Part shown: positions 56,366 to 64,000 of the stretch, one piece after another
How positions within the stretch are numbered: position 1 is the first letter of the stretch
Layout of the letters: every line of letters begins with the position of its first letter
DNA from: Desulfobulbaceae bacterium
Lineage (GTDB): Bacteria > Desulfobacterota > Desulfobulbia > Desulfobulbales > SURF-16
Length of the DNA: 64,000 nt
NCBI GenBank assembly: GCA_020444175.1
Contig: JAHLLM010000015.1
Span: 44,467-108,466 of the forward strand
Direction of reading: 5' to 3'
The notes under the pieces: generated by a model
Seen by the model: the letters and a program-made list of their open reading frames with translations, nothing else
Told to the model about the DNA's origin: nothing
Databases searched by the model: none
Made by a program: the position numbers and the translations under genes

Positions 56366-56614
56366 TGTGACTCGATCTGGCGGGGTTTACTGCCGCAACT
56401 GGTCTTGAAAAACACGGCATTCTTTGGCAGCGCCCCTGATCTTGGGGCCTACGAGGTTGGCTCCATGCTGCCCCATTATGGGGTGCGTATTACTGATTTT
56501 GACGGCGACGGTGATACGGATGGAGCTGATTGTGTAGTCCTGTCCGGCAGCACAGCCGGGCTCGACGTATTAACTCAGGCATTTGCCAGCCGTTTCGGAG
56601 ATATGGTGCCATGA
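56366..56614 (+). pseudogene. 5'-truncated dockerin-tailed beta-helix protein
   Basis: An open frame of 82 codons with no start that has a ribosome site. It encodes the C-terminus of a right-handed beta-helix protein (FFGSAPDLGAYE) followed by a dockerin-like repeat (DFDGDGDTDGADCVVLSG). The normal long N-terminal helix is absent. GGAGAGGAGG directly upstream leads to ATG-TGA, which suggests that a deletion joined the old start region to the gene end. Its stop overlaps the next start by four bases (ATGA). Confidence 0.6.
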
Positions 56615-58161
56615 AACATGTGCTCGTTCTTTTCCTTGTGCTTTTTATGACAGCACCGCTTAATGCTGCCGACTTTGGTTCCGACTGCGATGTGGATGCC
56701 TGGGATCTTGCCCAGTTCGGCACGTATATGGCCGTGCAGAATCCGGCCAGCGATCTTGACGGCAACGGCACTATCGACAGCCTTGATGTCGCTCTGTTTG
56801 CCGGACGTTTCGGCGAAAGCGGCTGCGCCCAGGAGCAATTTCAGTATGTCTATGAGGTCGGTCCCGACAAGCCGTATGCCGATCCAGATGCGGTGCCCTG
56901 GGAATCCCTGTTGCCGGGAAGTCTCGTTCTGATCCACTACAGGGATGAGCCGTATCGGAGCAAATGGGTCGTTGCTCGCCGGGGCAGCGCACTTGAGCCC
57001 ATTGTCATTCGCGGCGTTCCCCGGCAGGAGGATGGAAAGCTGCCGATAATAAGCGGAGACAATGCCACCACCAGGTTGGAGCTTGATTACTGGAATGAAA
57101 ACCGCTCGGTTGTCAAGGTGGGAGGCTCCAGCTCTCCATCGGAGATACCGGCCTGGATAACCATCGAGAACCTGGAAATCCGGAGTGGCCGTCCAGGCTA
57201 TTTTTTCAGCGATGACAGGGGAAATACGACAGAATATTCATCCAATGCTGCGGCCATCCACGTGGAAATGGGCGAGCATATCATTATCCGCAACTGTATT
57301 TTGACTGATTCCGCCAACGGTTTTTTTGCCGGGTCCCAGGCCAGCGATCTCCTGCTGGAGGGCAACTCCATCTTTGATAACGGTATGGAGGATTCCATTT
57401 ACCAGCACAATAATTACACCGAGGCGCTTGGTATTGTCTTTCAATACAATCATTTTGGTCCCCTGCGCTCGGGCTGCAAGGGGAACAACCTCAAGGACCG
57501 TTCAGCCGGCACAATAATCCGCTATAACTGGATCGAGGCAGGGAACCGGACCATTGATCTGGTGGAAAGCGACCATGCAGACCTCTATACCCACCCGAGA
57601 TACCACACCTCTTATGTTTACGGCAATGTGCTGATCAAGCATGATGTGGTTGAAAATGGGCAGGTTGTCCATTATGGCGGCGATGGCAGCGATTATTCCA
57701 TCTATCGCAAGGGCACACTGTGGTTCTTTAACAACACGGTAATCTCCCTGCGCTCCGCTAACACAACCCTGTGGGGACTTTCAAGTAATGACGAAGAGGT
57801 TAAGGGATTCAATAATATTGTCTACACAACCGCCGACGGCAGTCGGCTTGCCATCATGGGGGAAAAGGGTACCGTGGAACTGCATCACAACTGGCTGCCT
57901 GAGGACTGGCAGGCCAGCCATGAATCCATCCTGCTCGGTAGTCTAACGGCCTGGGATAATCTGGAGGGTGATGCCCCTGGTTTTGTGGATTTTCCGGGAG
58001 CAGATTTTCGTTTAACGGCAGACAGTCCCTGCCGTGCTGCTGGCGCAGATTTGCCTGGAGAAATTATTCCTGACCATAACCTGAATAATCAGTATGGTAT
58101 CCACCAGCAGCGACATGAACGATTCCACGGCTTGACCATTGATTTTGGTGCCTTTGATTGA
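56611..58161 (+). CDS. secreted dockerin right-handed beta-helix protein
   Basis: A 516-residue protein. A signal peptide (MKHVLVLFLVLFMTAPLNA) is followed by a dockerin-like domain with DVDAWDLAQFGTYM and DLDGNGTIDSLDVALFA. Then come about 400 residues of parallel beta-helix with stacked N-x-I patterns (IHVEMGEHIIIRNCILTDS is one, then LLLEGNSIFDNG). Such folds are common in polysaccharide lyases, but no catalytic set is identifiable by eye. Its start overlaps the preceding gene's stop, and the dockerin type is the same as in the 12-haem cytochrome. Confidence 0.8.
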   Translation: MKHVLVLFLVLFMTAPLNAADFGSDCDVDAWDLAQFGTYMAVQNPASDLDGNGTIDSLDVALFAGRFGESGCAQEQFQYVYEVGPDKPYADPDAVPWESLLPGSLVLIHYRDEPYRSKWVVARRGSALEPIVIRGVPRQEDGKLPIISGDNATTRLELDYWNENRSVVKVGGSSSPSEIPAWITIENLEIRSGRPGYFFSDDRGNTTEYSSNAAAIHVEMGEHIIIRNCILTDSANGFFAGSQASDLLLEGNSIFDNGMEDSIYQHNNYTEALGIVFQYNHFGPLRSGCKGNNLKDRSAGTIIRYNWIEAGNRTIDLVESDHADLYTHPRYHTSYVYGNVLIKHDVVENGQVVHYGGDGSDYSIYRKGTLWFFNNTVISLRSANTTLWGLSSNDEEVKGFNNIVYTTADGSRLAIMGEKGTVELHHNWLPEDWQASHESILLGSLTAWDNLEGDAPGFVDFPGADFRLTADSPCRAAGADLPGEIIPDHNLNNQYGIHQQRHERFHGLTIDFGAFD

Positions 58162-58191
58162 AGGAGAGTTTTTTTCCCCCATAAAACAAAA

Positions 58192-59203
58192 GGGGCCGGG
58201 TCTACACACTTGACAAGAACAACTCCTTTGTGATTCCGGCTATCTTTTTTTGCAAATATTTATCCCGGACAAGTATTTCACTTAACCGCCTGCTGGCCTG
58301 CGATACGGCCGATTCGCCCACGCCGAAGTTCTGGCCGATCTCTTTCAGACTGCCGCCGCTATACTTATGACAGACATAAAGTGCAACCTTCTTGGCCATC
58401 GACGGATTATTATTAAATTCCTTATCAATCGCCGCACGAATCTCTGCGATCGTTTTCTTCCTGGACAGTTCCGTCATCGCCGGCAGGTTACGGTCGTTTT
58501 TGACCGACTCCAGATACCTTTCCTGGATGTCTTTTACAAACTCAACGCCGCCGAGAATAGTTGAAGCGAAAACATCCTTGAGTGGACTTTCATATTCCTG
58601 TTTGACCAGATCATTGACAAATTGACGATATCGCTTCCTGGCAACGGCTGGCTTCTCTGCAAAAAAACCATAAATGAAATCTGTCGTCAGCCATTTCGGA
58701 ACCTTTTTCTGACCCACGTAATAATGATAGCTTGACCAAGGATACTCTTCCGGCAGGGCGACCATCCCGGCCCTGACCGGATTCAGATGGATGTAGCGCG
58801 ATAATGTGGTTGCATATTCATCCCGATCCACGAGGATAGCCTTGAATCTTCCCTGGAAAAGATGTCCGGCCCTTCTCCTTTTCGTATTAAAGTAGGTCGT
58901 GTAAGCCCCATTGATATGTCTCATGATCTGGGAGAGATTGCCTTTAGGGGTCTCGATCAGGGCGTGGTAATGGTTGTCCATCAGGCAATAGACATGGATT
59001 ACCACCCCATATCGATCAACAACCGACTCCAGATAAGAAAGAAATTTCTCCCGGTCACGATTACTTTTATAAATATTCTTCTGTTCGTTCCCCCGAGCGG
59101 TGACATGATAGAAAGCGCCGGGGAATTGTATTCTCAACGGGCGCGCCATATCCTGATCAATAATTCAACTTAACCATTTTGTCAAATGTGTAGACCTGAC
59201 CCC
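58192..59203 (-). mobile_element. REP-associated tyrosine transposase element with inverted-repeat ends
   Basis: 25-bp ends at 58192-58216 and 59179-59203 are inverted copies with 22 of 25 identical, sharing GTCTACACA. They enclose one Y1-type transposase gene. The gene's stop lies inside the left end. The right end abuts a damaged attC-like site of the neighbouring cassette array. The ends probably form the hairpin recognised by the transposase. Confidence 0.75.
58202..59149 (-). CDS. REP-associated (Y1/HUH) transposase
   Basis: A 315-residue single-strand transposase of the TnpA_REP (RAYT) type. HUH is seen in MDNHYHALIE, and the catalytic Tyr is in SRYIHLNPVRAG. The N-terminus MARPLRIQFPGAFYHVTARG is typical. 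The last 70 residues are a DnaA-like helix-turn-helix (LKEIGQNFGVGESAVSQASRRL), a common tail of these proteins. These transposases mobilise REP palindromes and act with the inverted repeats around the gene. It is complete and looks functional. Confidence 0.9.
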   Translation of the reverse strand: MARPLRIQFPGAFYHVTARGNEQKNIYKSNRDREKFLSYLESVVDRYGVVIHVYCLMDNHYHALIETPKGNLSQIMRHINGAYTTYFNTKRRRAGHLFQGRFKAILVDRDEYATTLSRYIHLNPVRAGMVALPEEYPWSSYHYYVGQKKVPKWLTTDFIYGFFAEKPAVARKRYRQFVNDLVKQEYESPLKDVFASTILGGVEFVKDIQERYLESVKNDRNLPAMTELSRKKTIAEIRAAIDKEFNNNPSMAKKVALYVCHKYSGGSLKEIGQNFGVGESAVSQASRRLSEILVRDKYLQKKIAGITKELFLSSV

Positions 59204-59231
59204 GATGTCTTCTGTTAACGCGATGTTCGGT
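59204..59231 (-). other. remnant attC-like site closing the first cassette unit
   Basis: On the minus strand this reads ACCGAAC (59231-59225) followed by ATCGC and GTTAACA, next to the transposase repeat. ACCGAAC is the exact complement of the GTTCGGT core at the other end of the same unit (60092-60086). It is an inverse core whose partner half is missing or was displaced by the transposase element. Confidence 0.5.
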
Positions 59232-59243
59232 TTATTTCATTTT

Positions 59244-60068
59244 CTATAGAGTTAATATGTCTTTGCAATTAAATTCGACATCTCGAGATTCTGGTAAATC
59301 GGGATAGGTCGAAATATCTGAAGGGATTCCTAATTTTTTACCATTTAGATGATGAGGGCGGTGAACACCTGATATTTTTTCGGGAATCTCTACTCTTTTT
59401 CCTGACTCAAGTACGAATATAGGGTTTCTGTCACAATCAAAAGCTAATACTTTTTTCACTTTGTAATATTTCATTTTTCCTGGTTTTCCCTCGAAGTATC
59501 TAACTTCACCAGGAATCAAATTTTTTCTATATGAATCAATAAATCTGTGGACACCATACTTTTTATAATAAAACCATTGTACGCGTTTGGGGAAAAATGG
59601 GATAAATTTGATTTTTGATAATAATTTCTTTTTTGCGTTATCATCAGTGATTCTATTTAAAAGAACCAGATTTTGTTCACAAGATAACTCAATAGTGTTT
59701 TCATCGTGCATTTTTCCATGTAGATCGTAATTACGAGCTGAAAATTTCAAATCTAACAATCTTTTCCCGGATAGAGTTGCTGATGTACCAGACGATCTAA
59801 TTTGGTAAACAGTCAAGTTGCTACCAAAAAATAAGTTTTGATTAATTGATTTATGGTTATCTTTTCCCCAATTAGCAGTATTACGCGACCTAATAAATAA
59901 ATTTCCTTGATCATCTCTGAAAACAATCATTTCTTCCCAAAAATCCCTCAACTCATTGTTGAAATCTTGTACATACTTTGACTTTGCAAAATCTGAGATT
60001 TCCTCTGCTGTTGCAGAAATGCATAAAATACAAAATAACGTTACTAATATAAAAATTTTAGATTTCAT
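59244..60068 (-). CDS. cassette protein A, secreted, unknown function
   Basis: A 274-residue exported protein (signal peptide MKSKIFILVTLFCILCISATA). It is rich in aromatic and basic residues (FIPFFPKRVQWFYYKKYG). The AT-rich base composition differs from the surrounding chromosome. There is no recognised domain and no ribosome site of strength; the gene starts 17 bases after the cassette junction at 60091. It is the last cassette of the array. Confidence 0.65.
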   Translation of the reverse strand: MKSKIFILVTLFCILCISATAEEISDFAKSKYVQDFNNELRDFWEEMIVFRDDQGNLFIRSRNTANWGKDNHKSINQNLFFGSNLTVYQIRSSGTSATLSGKRLLDLKFSARNYDLHGKMHDENTIELSCEQNLVLLNRITDDNAKKKLLSKIKFIPFFPKRVQWFYYKKYGVHRFIDSYRKNLIPGEVRYFEGKPGKMKYYKVKKVLAFDCDRNPIFVLESGKRVEIPEKISGVHRPHHLNGKKLGIPSDISTYPDLPESRDVEFNCKDILTL

Positions 60069-60085
60069 GATGTCTTATTTTTGAA

Positions 60086-60176
60086 ACCGAACGCCATGTA
60101 TCAGCAGTGTCGCCACTTTACTTGCCGCGTCAGCGCCGCCGACGTTCACGCCATCTGCTGAATACAATTGTTAACC
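60086..60176 (-). other. attC-like recombination site 1 (91 bp)
   Basis: On the minus strand it opens with GGTTAAC (60176-60170) and ends with GTTCGGT (60092-60086). The centre has GCGGCGCTGACGCGGCA, identical to site 2, and CAGCAG/CTGCTG arms pair. The opening core GGTTAAC complements the TTAACC that starts the Fic unit. It is the site of the Fic cassette. Confidence 0.65.
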
Positions 60177-60194
60177 TTTCTCGTATTTTTATCT

Positions 60195-61499
60195 TTAAAT
60201 CGCTGGAATAAACACTCCACACTTTTGACATTCAACACCAGATTGACTGCTATCCACATCCATTATTCCCTCTCCACAGGCAGGGCATCTCTGACCCGAC
60301 ATTTGACATGGTGACCCCGGAAGGAATTCAACTCCGCTAATGGCTTGAGTGATAATTGTCTCAAGTGCTGACATATCTCCTTTGTCGGCCAATTCCAAAG
60401 CATCTATATATGGTTTTCTGTCCTCTATAACGATGCGTTTTTTATGGCCAAGAAGTTCTGCTGCTTGTTGCATTATTAAAAATCGTGCTAATCGACCATT
60501 ACCATCCAGAAACGGGTGTATTTTAAGAAATCGGTGATGAAACTCTGTCATTTTAGAAATAATTTCTTGTGAAGTACTGTTTTTAAGTTTGCTGTACCAA
60601 GTACGCCAGTCGGTTATTAATTTTTCGGTCAATGTTGGGACCAAAGATGGCTCAGGTGGAACATAGGTTGCGGTCTGGGGCGTAGAACCAGGCTTTCCGA
60701 TCCAAACCTTATTCGTCCTTAGGGTTCCGATTGAGGTTCCGTGGGGATGGTCAAGAAGCAATGCTCTGTGGAGCATGCACAATGTTTCAATTGAAAGAAA
60801 CTTTGTCGCGGGTCCGTTGTATGGACAAACGACCTCTTTCTTATTGCTCTTTTCAGGAGTATCGACAAGCTGGGAAATAGTGCTTTGGGTTGCTTCAATT
60901 ATCTCGCTTAGCTTTTCGCCCAGATACTCTGATGGTGTTCCAATGGCGTCAATTTTTTTGGAAAGTTCCCGGATTATCATCAACCCATGTTCTTTTAACT
61001 GATCAGAGAAAGATCTATTCCATTGGGAAAAAAAACTGAGCTGCTCTTCTCTCGACATATCAATGTCAAGAAACTCAAGTCGTATTCCGTAACCTGACGG
61101 ACTATCGAGTAAAAGTCTTATTCGCTCTAAATGATATATGATGGCAGAAAATCCTTTTTCTGTTGCCAACTTGACTAAGGATTCACGTTCGGTGGGGGAG
61201 AGAGTTTGGTTTGTTACAAAAACAAGGCCATCTGCTTTGTTGGTGGCTACGCCGTCCAGATCATGAAGGTATTTTTTTCGGATTGATGTGAAAGTTTGAT
61301 CGGTTGTCGGAAAATATGCTGCGCCAACATACTTCCATCCGTTTTTTTCACAAATGACATCCTTCAAACCATCAGGTCCACCTAAAGGGCACTGTGGATC
61401 AAGTGAAGAGAATCCATCAAGATGGAGAATATTCCCAGCAAGACGTTCGGCAGATGGTTGCCCACCGCGCCATAACTTTAATTTGATCTCAGTATCCAT
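60195..61499 (-). CDS. cassette protein B: Fic-domain protein with novel N-terminal domain
   Basis: A 434-residue protein. The N-terminal 160 residues (KLWRGGQPSAERLAGNILHL, then GGPDGLKDVICEKNGW) are unlike common Fic partners. The Fic motif HPFLDGNGR is intact at residues 328-336 and ends with LARF, so AMP transfer to a target protein is expected. The C-terminus is a zinc ribbon, CPACGEGIMD...CQKCGVFIP. The role could be toxin or anti-phage effector. No antitoxin is adjacent. It lies in the cassette array on the minus strand. Confidence 0.82.
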   Translation of the reverse strand: MDTEIKLKLWRGGQPSAERLAGNILHLDGFSSLDPQCPLGGPDGLKDVICEKNGWKYVGAAYFPTTDQTFTSIRKKYLHDLDGVATNKADGLVFVTNQTLSPTERESLVKLATEKGFSAIIYHLERIRLLLDSPSGYGIRLEFLDIDMSREEQLSFFSQWNRSFSDQLKEHGLMIIRELSKKIDAIGTPSEYLGEKLSEIIEATQSTISQLVDTPEKSNKKEVVCPYNGPATKFLSIETLCMLHRALLLDHPHGTSIGTLRTNKVWIGKPGSTPQTATYVPPEPSLVPTLTEKLITDWRTWYSKLKNSTSQEIISKMTEFHHRFLKIHPFLDGNGRLARFLIMQQAAELLGHKKRIVIEDRKPYIDALELADKGDMSALETIITQAISGVEFLPGSPCQMSGQRCPACGEGIMDVDSSQSGVECQKCGVFIPAI

Positions 61500-61515
61500 G
61501 TCTTGATTGCTTGAA

Positions 61516-61606
61516 GGTTAACGGCTTGCATCACCAGCAGCCCACCCAAGTGTGCCGCGTCAGCGCCGCAGCGGTTCTTGCCGTCTGGTGAATGTGATGG
61601 TTCGGC
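61516..61606 (-). other. attC-like recombination site 2 (91 bp)
   Basis: On the minus strand it opens with GCCGAAC (61606-61600) and ends with GTTAACC (61522-61516). It has the same 91-bp length, the same spacing of AAC, ATTCA, CAGA and GGC, and the same 17-bp centre as site 1. CACCAG/CTGGTG arms pair. Its opening core complements the TTCGGC that starts the nuclease-like unit. Confidence 0.65.
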
Positions 61607-61619
61607 GATAGCCATTTAT

Positions 61620-62924
61620 TTATTGAATTATTTCCCATCGTTCAGAGTTCACTCGTAACCATCCAACATTTTGACTTAATATTTCTATTACTTCTTGCTG
61701 TGAAATGGTGCCGTTATCTTTCTGTTTTAAAAGAAACAGTAGATCTATAGCCCGCAAAATTAAAACCCCTATTTTTACTGCATGTTTAATTTGATCCTTT
61801 GAGATTTTTTGGTCTTTATCTTCAAGGCTCGTTGATTTTTTAATATGTGTATTTATCAGCAATAGAGCAGGAAATGTTGCATCCAGACCTGCTCTATCAC
61901 GGTGGCTATCCGTTTGATTAATGTACTCTCTTTTGACGCCTCTATTTGTTCCTTTTACTTCGACAAATATTACTGGCTCATTATTTTCGTTAAGTATTTT
62001 CAAGTCTTCCTTCAGGTCATCATTGGAATTGATGTTAAATGAAAAACCTCCTCTTAATACGGCAGCTACATGCTCTACCAGAATTTCTCCACTACCAAGA
62101 AGTACTTTTTTATACTGCGTGTAGTTTGCTAGAGCATCTTCAATATTCTTTATTTCTTCAGACAATTGTTGCTTTTTATCTGAAAGAATTTTTTCTTTTT
62201 CAAAAGTAAATTGGGCAACCCAGTTTGGAATTTCGAGACGTAGTTTATTAAACGATGAAGCTAATGATTCTGCAAGAAGGGTAAAATATTCAAAAATACG
62301 CTCTTCGGTTTTTTCTGGAAGCAAAGAGGGAATAAAAAACTCTCTATCGAACAAAATCATACCAACCGTTGATCGATTTACCTTTGCAATTTCTCTCAAC
62401 TCGAGACCGCTATTGTAATTTTCAAAATATGAGCTTGCCGCTCCATAAAGTTCTAGAAACCTCGAAAACTCGTCTCTGAGAGAATTAACATGAGTGGTTC
62501 TTTTGGAAAAATCTTTGCGGTAGAATGATGAAAATTTGAGTGAATATTTACACAAATCAGTCCCACTTAAATCTTTCCTTGAGCCCGAGTTGTGGTAACT
62601 ATCAACGAAGGGTTTGTGAAGTATGAAACAGGAGAATCCCCCTTTTTTTATTAAAAGCTCAAGTTCCTTTTTCCTTTTATCAAGTTCATTGCGATCATAT
62701 GAATGATTTAGGTATATGCCATCCCAACCATCTTCATAGTTGTATATTTCAAATATTCCCTGAAATAAAATTACACCATCGAAATCGTTAAATCTCTTAT
62801 CCGTATTGAATGGTTCAAAGAATAATTTGAAATTTCTATTTGAAACTTCTTGGCTTGGTTCCTTTAAGCCTCGCTTCTCGATTCCATAAACGAGAATGTT
62901 ATATTGGCGTTCTTCTTCAGTCAT
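61620..62924 (-). CDS. cassette protein C: candidate PD-(D/E)xK nuclease
   Basis: A 434-residue AT-rich gene product. Near the C-terminal third lies a possible nuclease site: Asp at 303/307, then Pro-Val-Ile-Phe-Val-Glu322-Val-Lys324-Gly in EPVIFVEVKGTNRG. A coiled coil precedes it (residues 230-290). The N-terminal half is a separate helical region with an unexplained fold. A restriction-like defence nuclease is the favoured reading but unproven. Confidence 0.6.
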   Translation of the reverse strand: MTEEERQYNILVYGIEKRGLKEPSQEVSNRNFKLFFEPFNTDKRFNDFDGVILFQGIFEIYNYEDGWDGIYLNHSYDRNELDKRKKELELLIKKGGFSCFILHKPFVDSYHNSGSRKDLSGTDLCKYSLKFSSFYRKDFSKRTTHVNSLRDEFSRFLELYGAASSYFENYNSGLELREIAKVNRSTVGMILFDREFFIPSLLPEKTEERIFEYFTLLAESLASSFNKLRLEIPNWVAQFTFEKEKILSDKKQQLSEEIKNIEDALANYTQYKKVLLGSGEILVEHVAAVLRGGFSFNINSNDDLKEDLKILNENNEPVIFVEVKGTNRGVKREYINQTDSHRDRAGLDATFPALLLINTHIKKSTSLEDKDQKISKDQIKHAVKIGVLILRAIDLLFLLKQKDNGTISQQEVIEILSQNVGWLRVNSERWEIIQ

Positions 62925-62954
62925 TAATGTTTTTCTTAATTGAATTATTTGTTA

Positions 62955-63003
62955 GCCGAACGTGAAAATCACCGGTTCATCCGGTGCATTTTTTTTGTTA
63001 AAA
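62955..63003 (-). other. attC-like recombination site 3 (49 bp, short)
   Basis: On the minus strand: TTTTAAC, a stem AAAAT-G-CACCGG / CCGGTG-ATTTT with one unpaired G, and the end core GTTCGGC. The unpaired G on one arm is the pattern of extrahelical bases in attC. It is shorter than usual and its inverse core is less typical, so confidence is moderate. Confidence 0.5.
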
Positions 63004-63105
63004 ATAAAATTACGTCTCAAAAATTGGGGTCTGTCCCCGATTGTTATTAATTTCCCCCCCCTGGTTGATGTTGCCTGATAAAACTGAAAACAAATTATTT
63101 ATCGC

Positions 63106-63999
63106 TTAATCTTCTTCAAGTATTAGCTCAATAAGCGGTTCAAATTGAGCCCAGAAATTTCTCAAATCTTCTTTAGTCGGCTGCCCATAATCACCATGAA
63201 CATAATCGTTTAACGTTTCAATATGGACGAAGGACTGACTGTCTCTTGCAACGAAGCGTTTAAATTTACTATGCATTGCATCATTTTCAAACCAGTCCCT
63301 GTGGCGGCTAAGCATATTGTTAATACGCTTTGTCAAACCAAGGGTACGTCCTTCTTGGTTTTTTGTTTCATCCAGGGCATCGTTAATATGGTAAAGCCGT
63401 TGAACTGCTAAGTCTAAAACTGTCCTGATCAAAAGGCCTGCGGCATGTGGGTATGCCCCAACAGACATTTTCTGTCCTTCTATTAAAAGCTTGTTCAGCT
63501 TTAGTGATCCTGTATTGAAATTAAAGGTGTCCGGAATAAGCTTTTCAACTCGTCTACGTGGTTTTGGTTTTCGAGGTTCCTGTTTGCTTGGTTCCGGGTC
63601 TTTGGGTTCTGCCTCAAAAGTATTTTCCTCTTTTTTTCCTGATGTAATTTCTTTAAAGATTTTGGAGATATATTCAGCACGTTCTTTAACATCATTTCTC
63701 GCTGTTATAGTTTCTTTATCAATATCTTTAAATATTCTTAAGATTATTTGCAGGAATTCGTCTTCAGGGATCTCATACTGCAACGCTGAACCATTTACCT
63801 TAAATCCTGTTTTTTTCTTGAAACTTTTTGTTTCAATAAATCTAGTAAGAGTTGATGTCTGGAATTTTTCAGAAAGATATTTGTCTTTTTCTGTATCATC
63901 TATATCAGCTTCGCGGACCATTTCTCTTAAAAGCATGGTGATTGCATGCATATTCCAATGAATTCGGCCACTCATTCCGAAGTTATCCGGCCGGGTAAT
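63106..63999 (-). CDS. cassette protein D, probably 5'-partial at the window edge
   Basis: The frame has an ATG at 63975 (289 residues) but stays open to the window end without a ribosome site, so the real start is probably beyond 64000. The protein has a helical N-terminal part, a Lys/Pro/Arg/Glu-rich linker (residues 118-144), and a C-terminal domain with AAGLLIRTVLDLAVQRLY and YVHGDYGQPTKEDLRNFW, like HEPN-type or DUF4145-type helical domains. It may be a defence or stress protein; function unknown. Confidence 0.6.
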   Translation of the reverse strand: MTRPDNFGMSGRIHWNMHAITMLLREMVREADIDDTEKDKYLSEKFQTSTLTRFIETKSFKKKTGFKVNGSALQYEIPEDEFLQIILRIFKDIDKETITARNDVKERAEYISKIFKEITSGKKEENTFEAEPKDPEPSKQEPRKPKPRRRVEKLIPDTFNFNTGSLKLNKLLIEGQKMSVGAYPHAAGLLIRTVLDLAVQRLYHINDALDETKNQEGRTLGLTKRINNMLSRHRDWFENDAMHSKFKRFVARDSQSFVHIETLNDYVHGDYGQPTKEDLRNFWAQFEPLIELILEED

Positions 64000-64000
64000 C

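Noticed and set aside
60069..62999. The intergenic palindromes read as rho-independent terminators
   Set aside because: They lack T runs, two have the same 91-bp length and centre, and the core bases match across the unit; recombination sites explain them better.

Overview
The window reads as a chromosome segment from an anaerobic Desulfobacterota (former Deltaproteobacteria), most like the Desulfobulbales. This is inferred from gene content: rubrerythrin, many two-component and HDOD/GGDEF/FapA signalling proteins, three c-type multihaem cytochromes with 4, 8 and 12 CxxCH motifs, an NrfC/NrfD quinol module, SpoVR/PrkA starvation genes and a bacterial PFK-2/FBPase-2. No rRNA, tRNA or CRISPR was recognised. 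Coding is dense on both strands.

Layout. 1-13.2 kb: end of a TauE/SafE transporter, a methyltransferase, a large Cache-PAS hybrid histidine kinase, a secreted protein, a cysteine desulfurase, a triosephosphate isomerase homologue lacking the catalytic Glu, flavodoxin, rubrerythrin, then a DUF2156 acyltransferase-like gene coupled to a heterodimeric ABC exporter. 13-28.5 kb: housekeeping and signalling genes (REC-CheX, phosphoribosyltransferase, SMC-like ATPase, FKBP isomerase with a Cys-rich tail, RluA-type pseudouridine synthase, GGDEF protein plus lipoprotein, PFK-2/FBPase-2 plus RNase H1, transporters, YaaA, old-yellow-enzyme). A reductase pseudogene lies next to yaaA. 28.6-37.3 kb: FapA with a REC-GAF regulator, a secreted 12-haem cytochrome carrying dockerin and MopE-like calcium repeats, an HDOD-GAF protein and a TPR protein. 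38.7-46.2 kb: a four-gene operon of PrkA kinase, DUF444/YhbH, SpoVR and a second divergent PrkA-like ATPase. 49.3-54.4 kb: an apparent respiratory operon of membrane tetrahaem cytochrome, NrfC-like FeS protein, NrfD-like quinol dehydrogenase, octahaem HAO-like cytochrome and a periplasmic protein. Together these could carry electrons from quinol to a periplasmic nitrogen-oxide acceptor.

56.3-64 kb is accessory. A dockerin/beta-helix protein pair (the first gene broken) is followed by a REP-associated tyrosine transposase flanked by 25-bp inverted repeats. After that come at least four AT-rich genes, all on the minus strand, separated by attC-like imperfect palindromes. Two of these sites are 91 bp long and share an identical 17-bp centre. 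For three successive units, the six bases that open the unit are the reverse complement of the inverse core that closes the same unit, as expected if each is an excisable circular integron cassette. The cassettes encode a secreted protein, a Fic protein with an unusual N-terminal domain, a candidate PD-(D/E)xK nuclease and an Arg/Lys/Pro-linker protein that runs off the window. The integrase and attI would lie beyond position 64000. This array is the strongest discovery candidate. The dockerin-cytochrome fusion and the PrkA/YhbH/SpoVR/PrkA2 operon come next.
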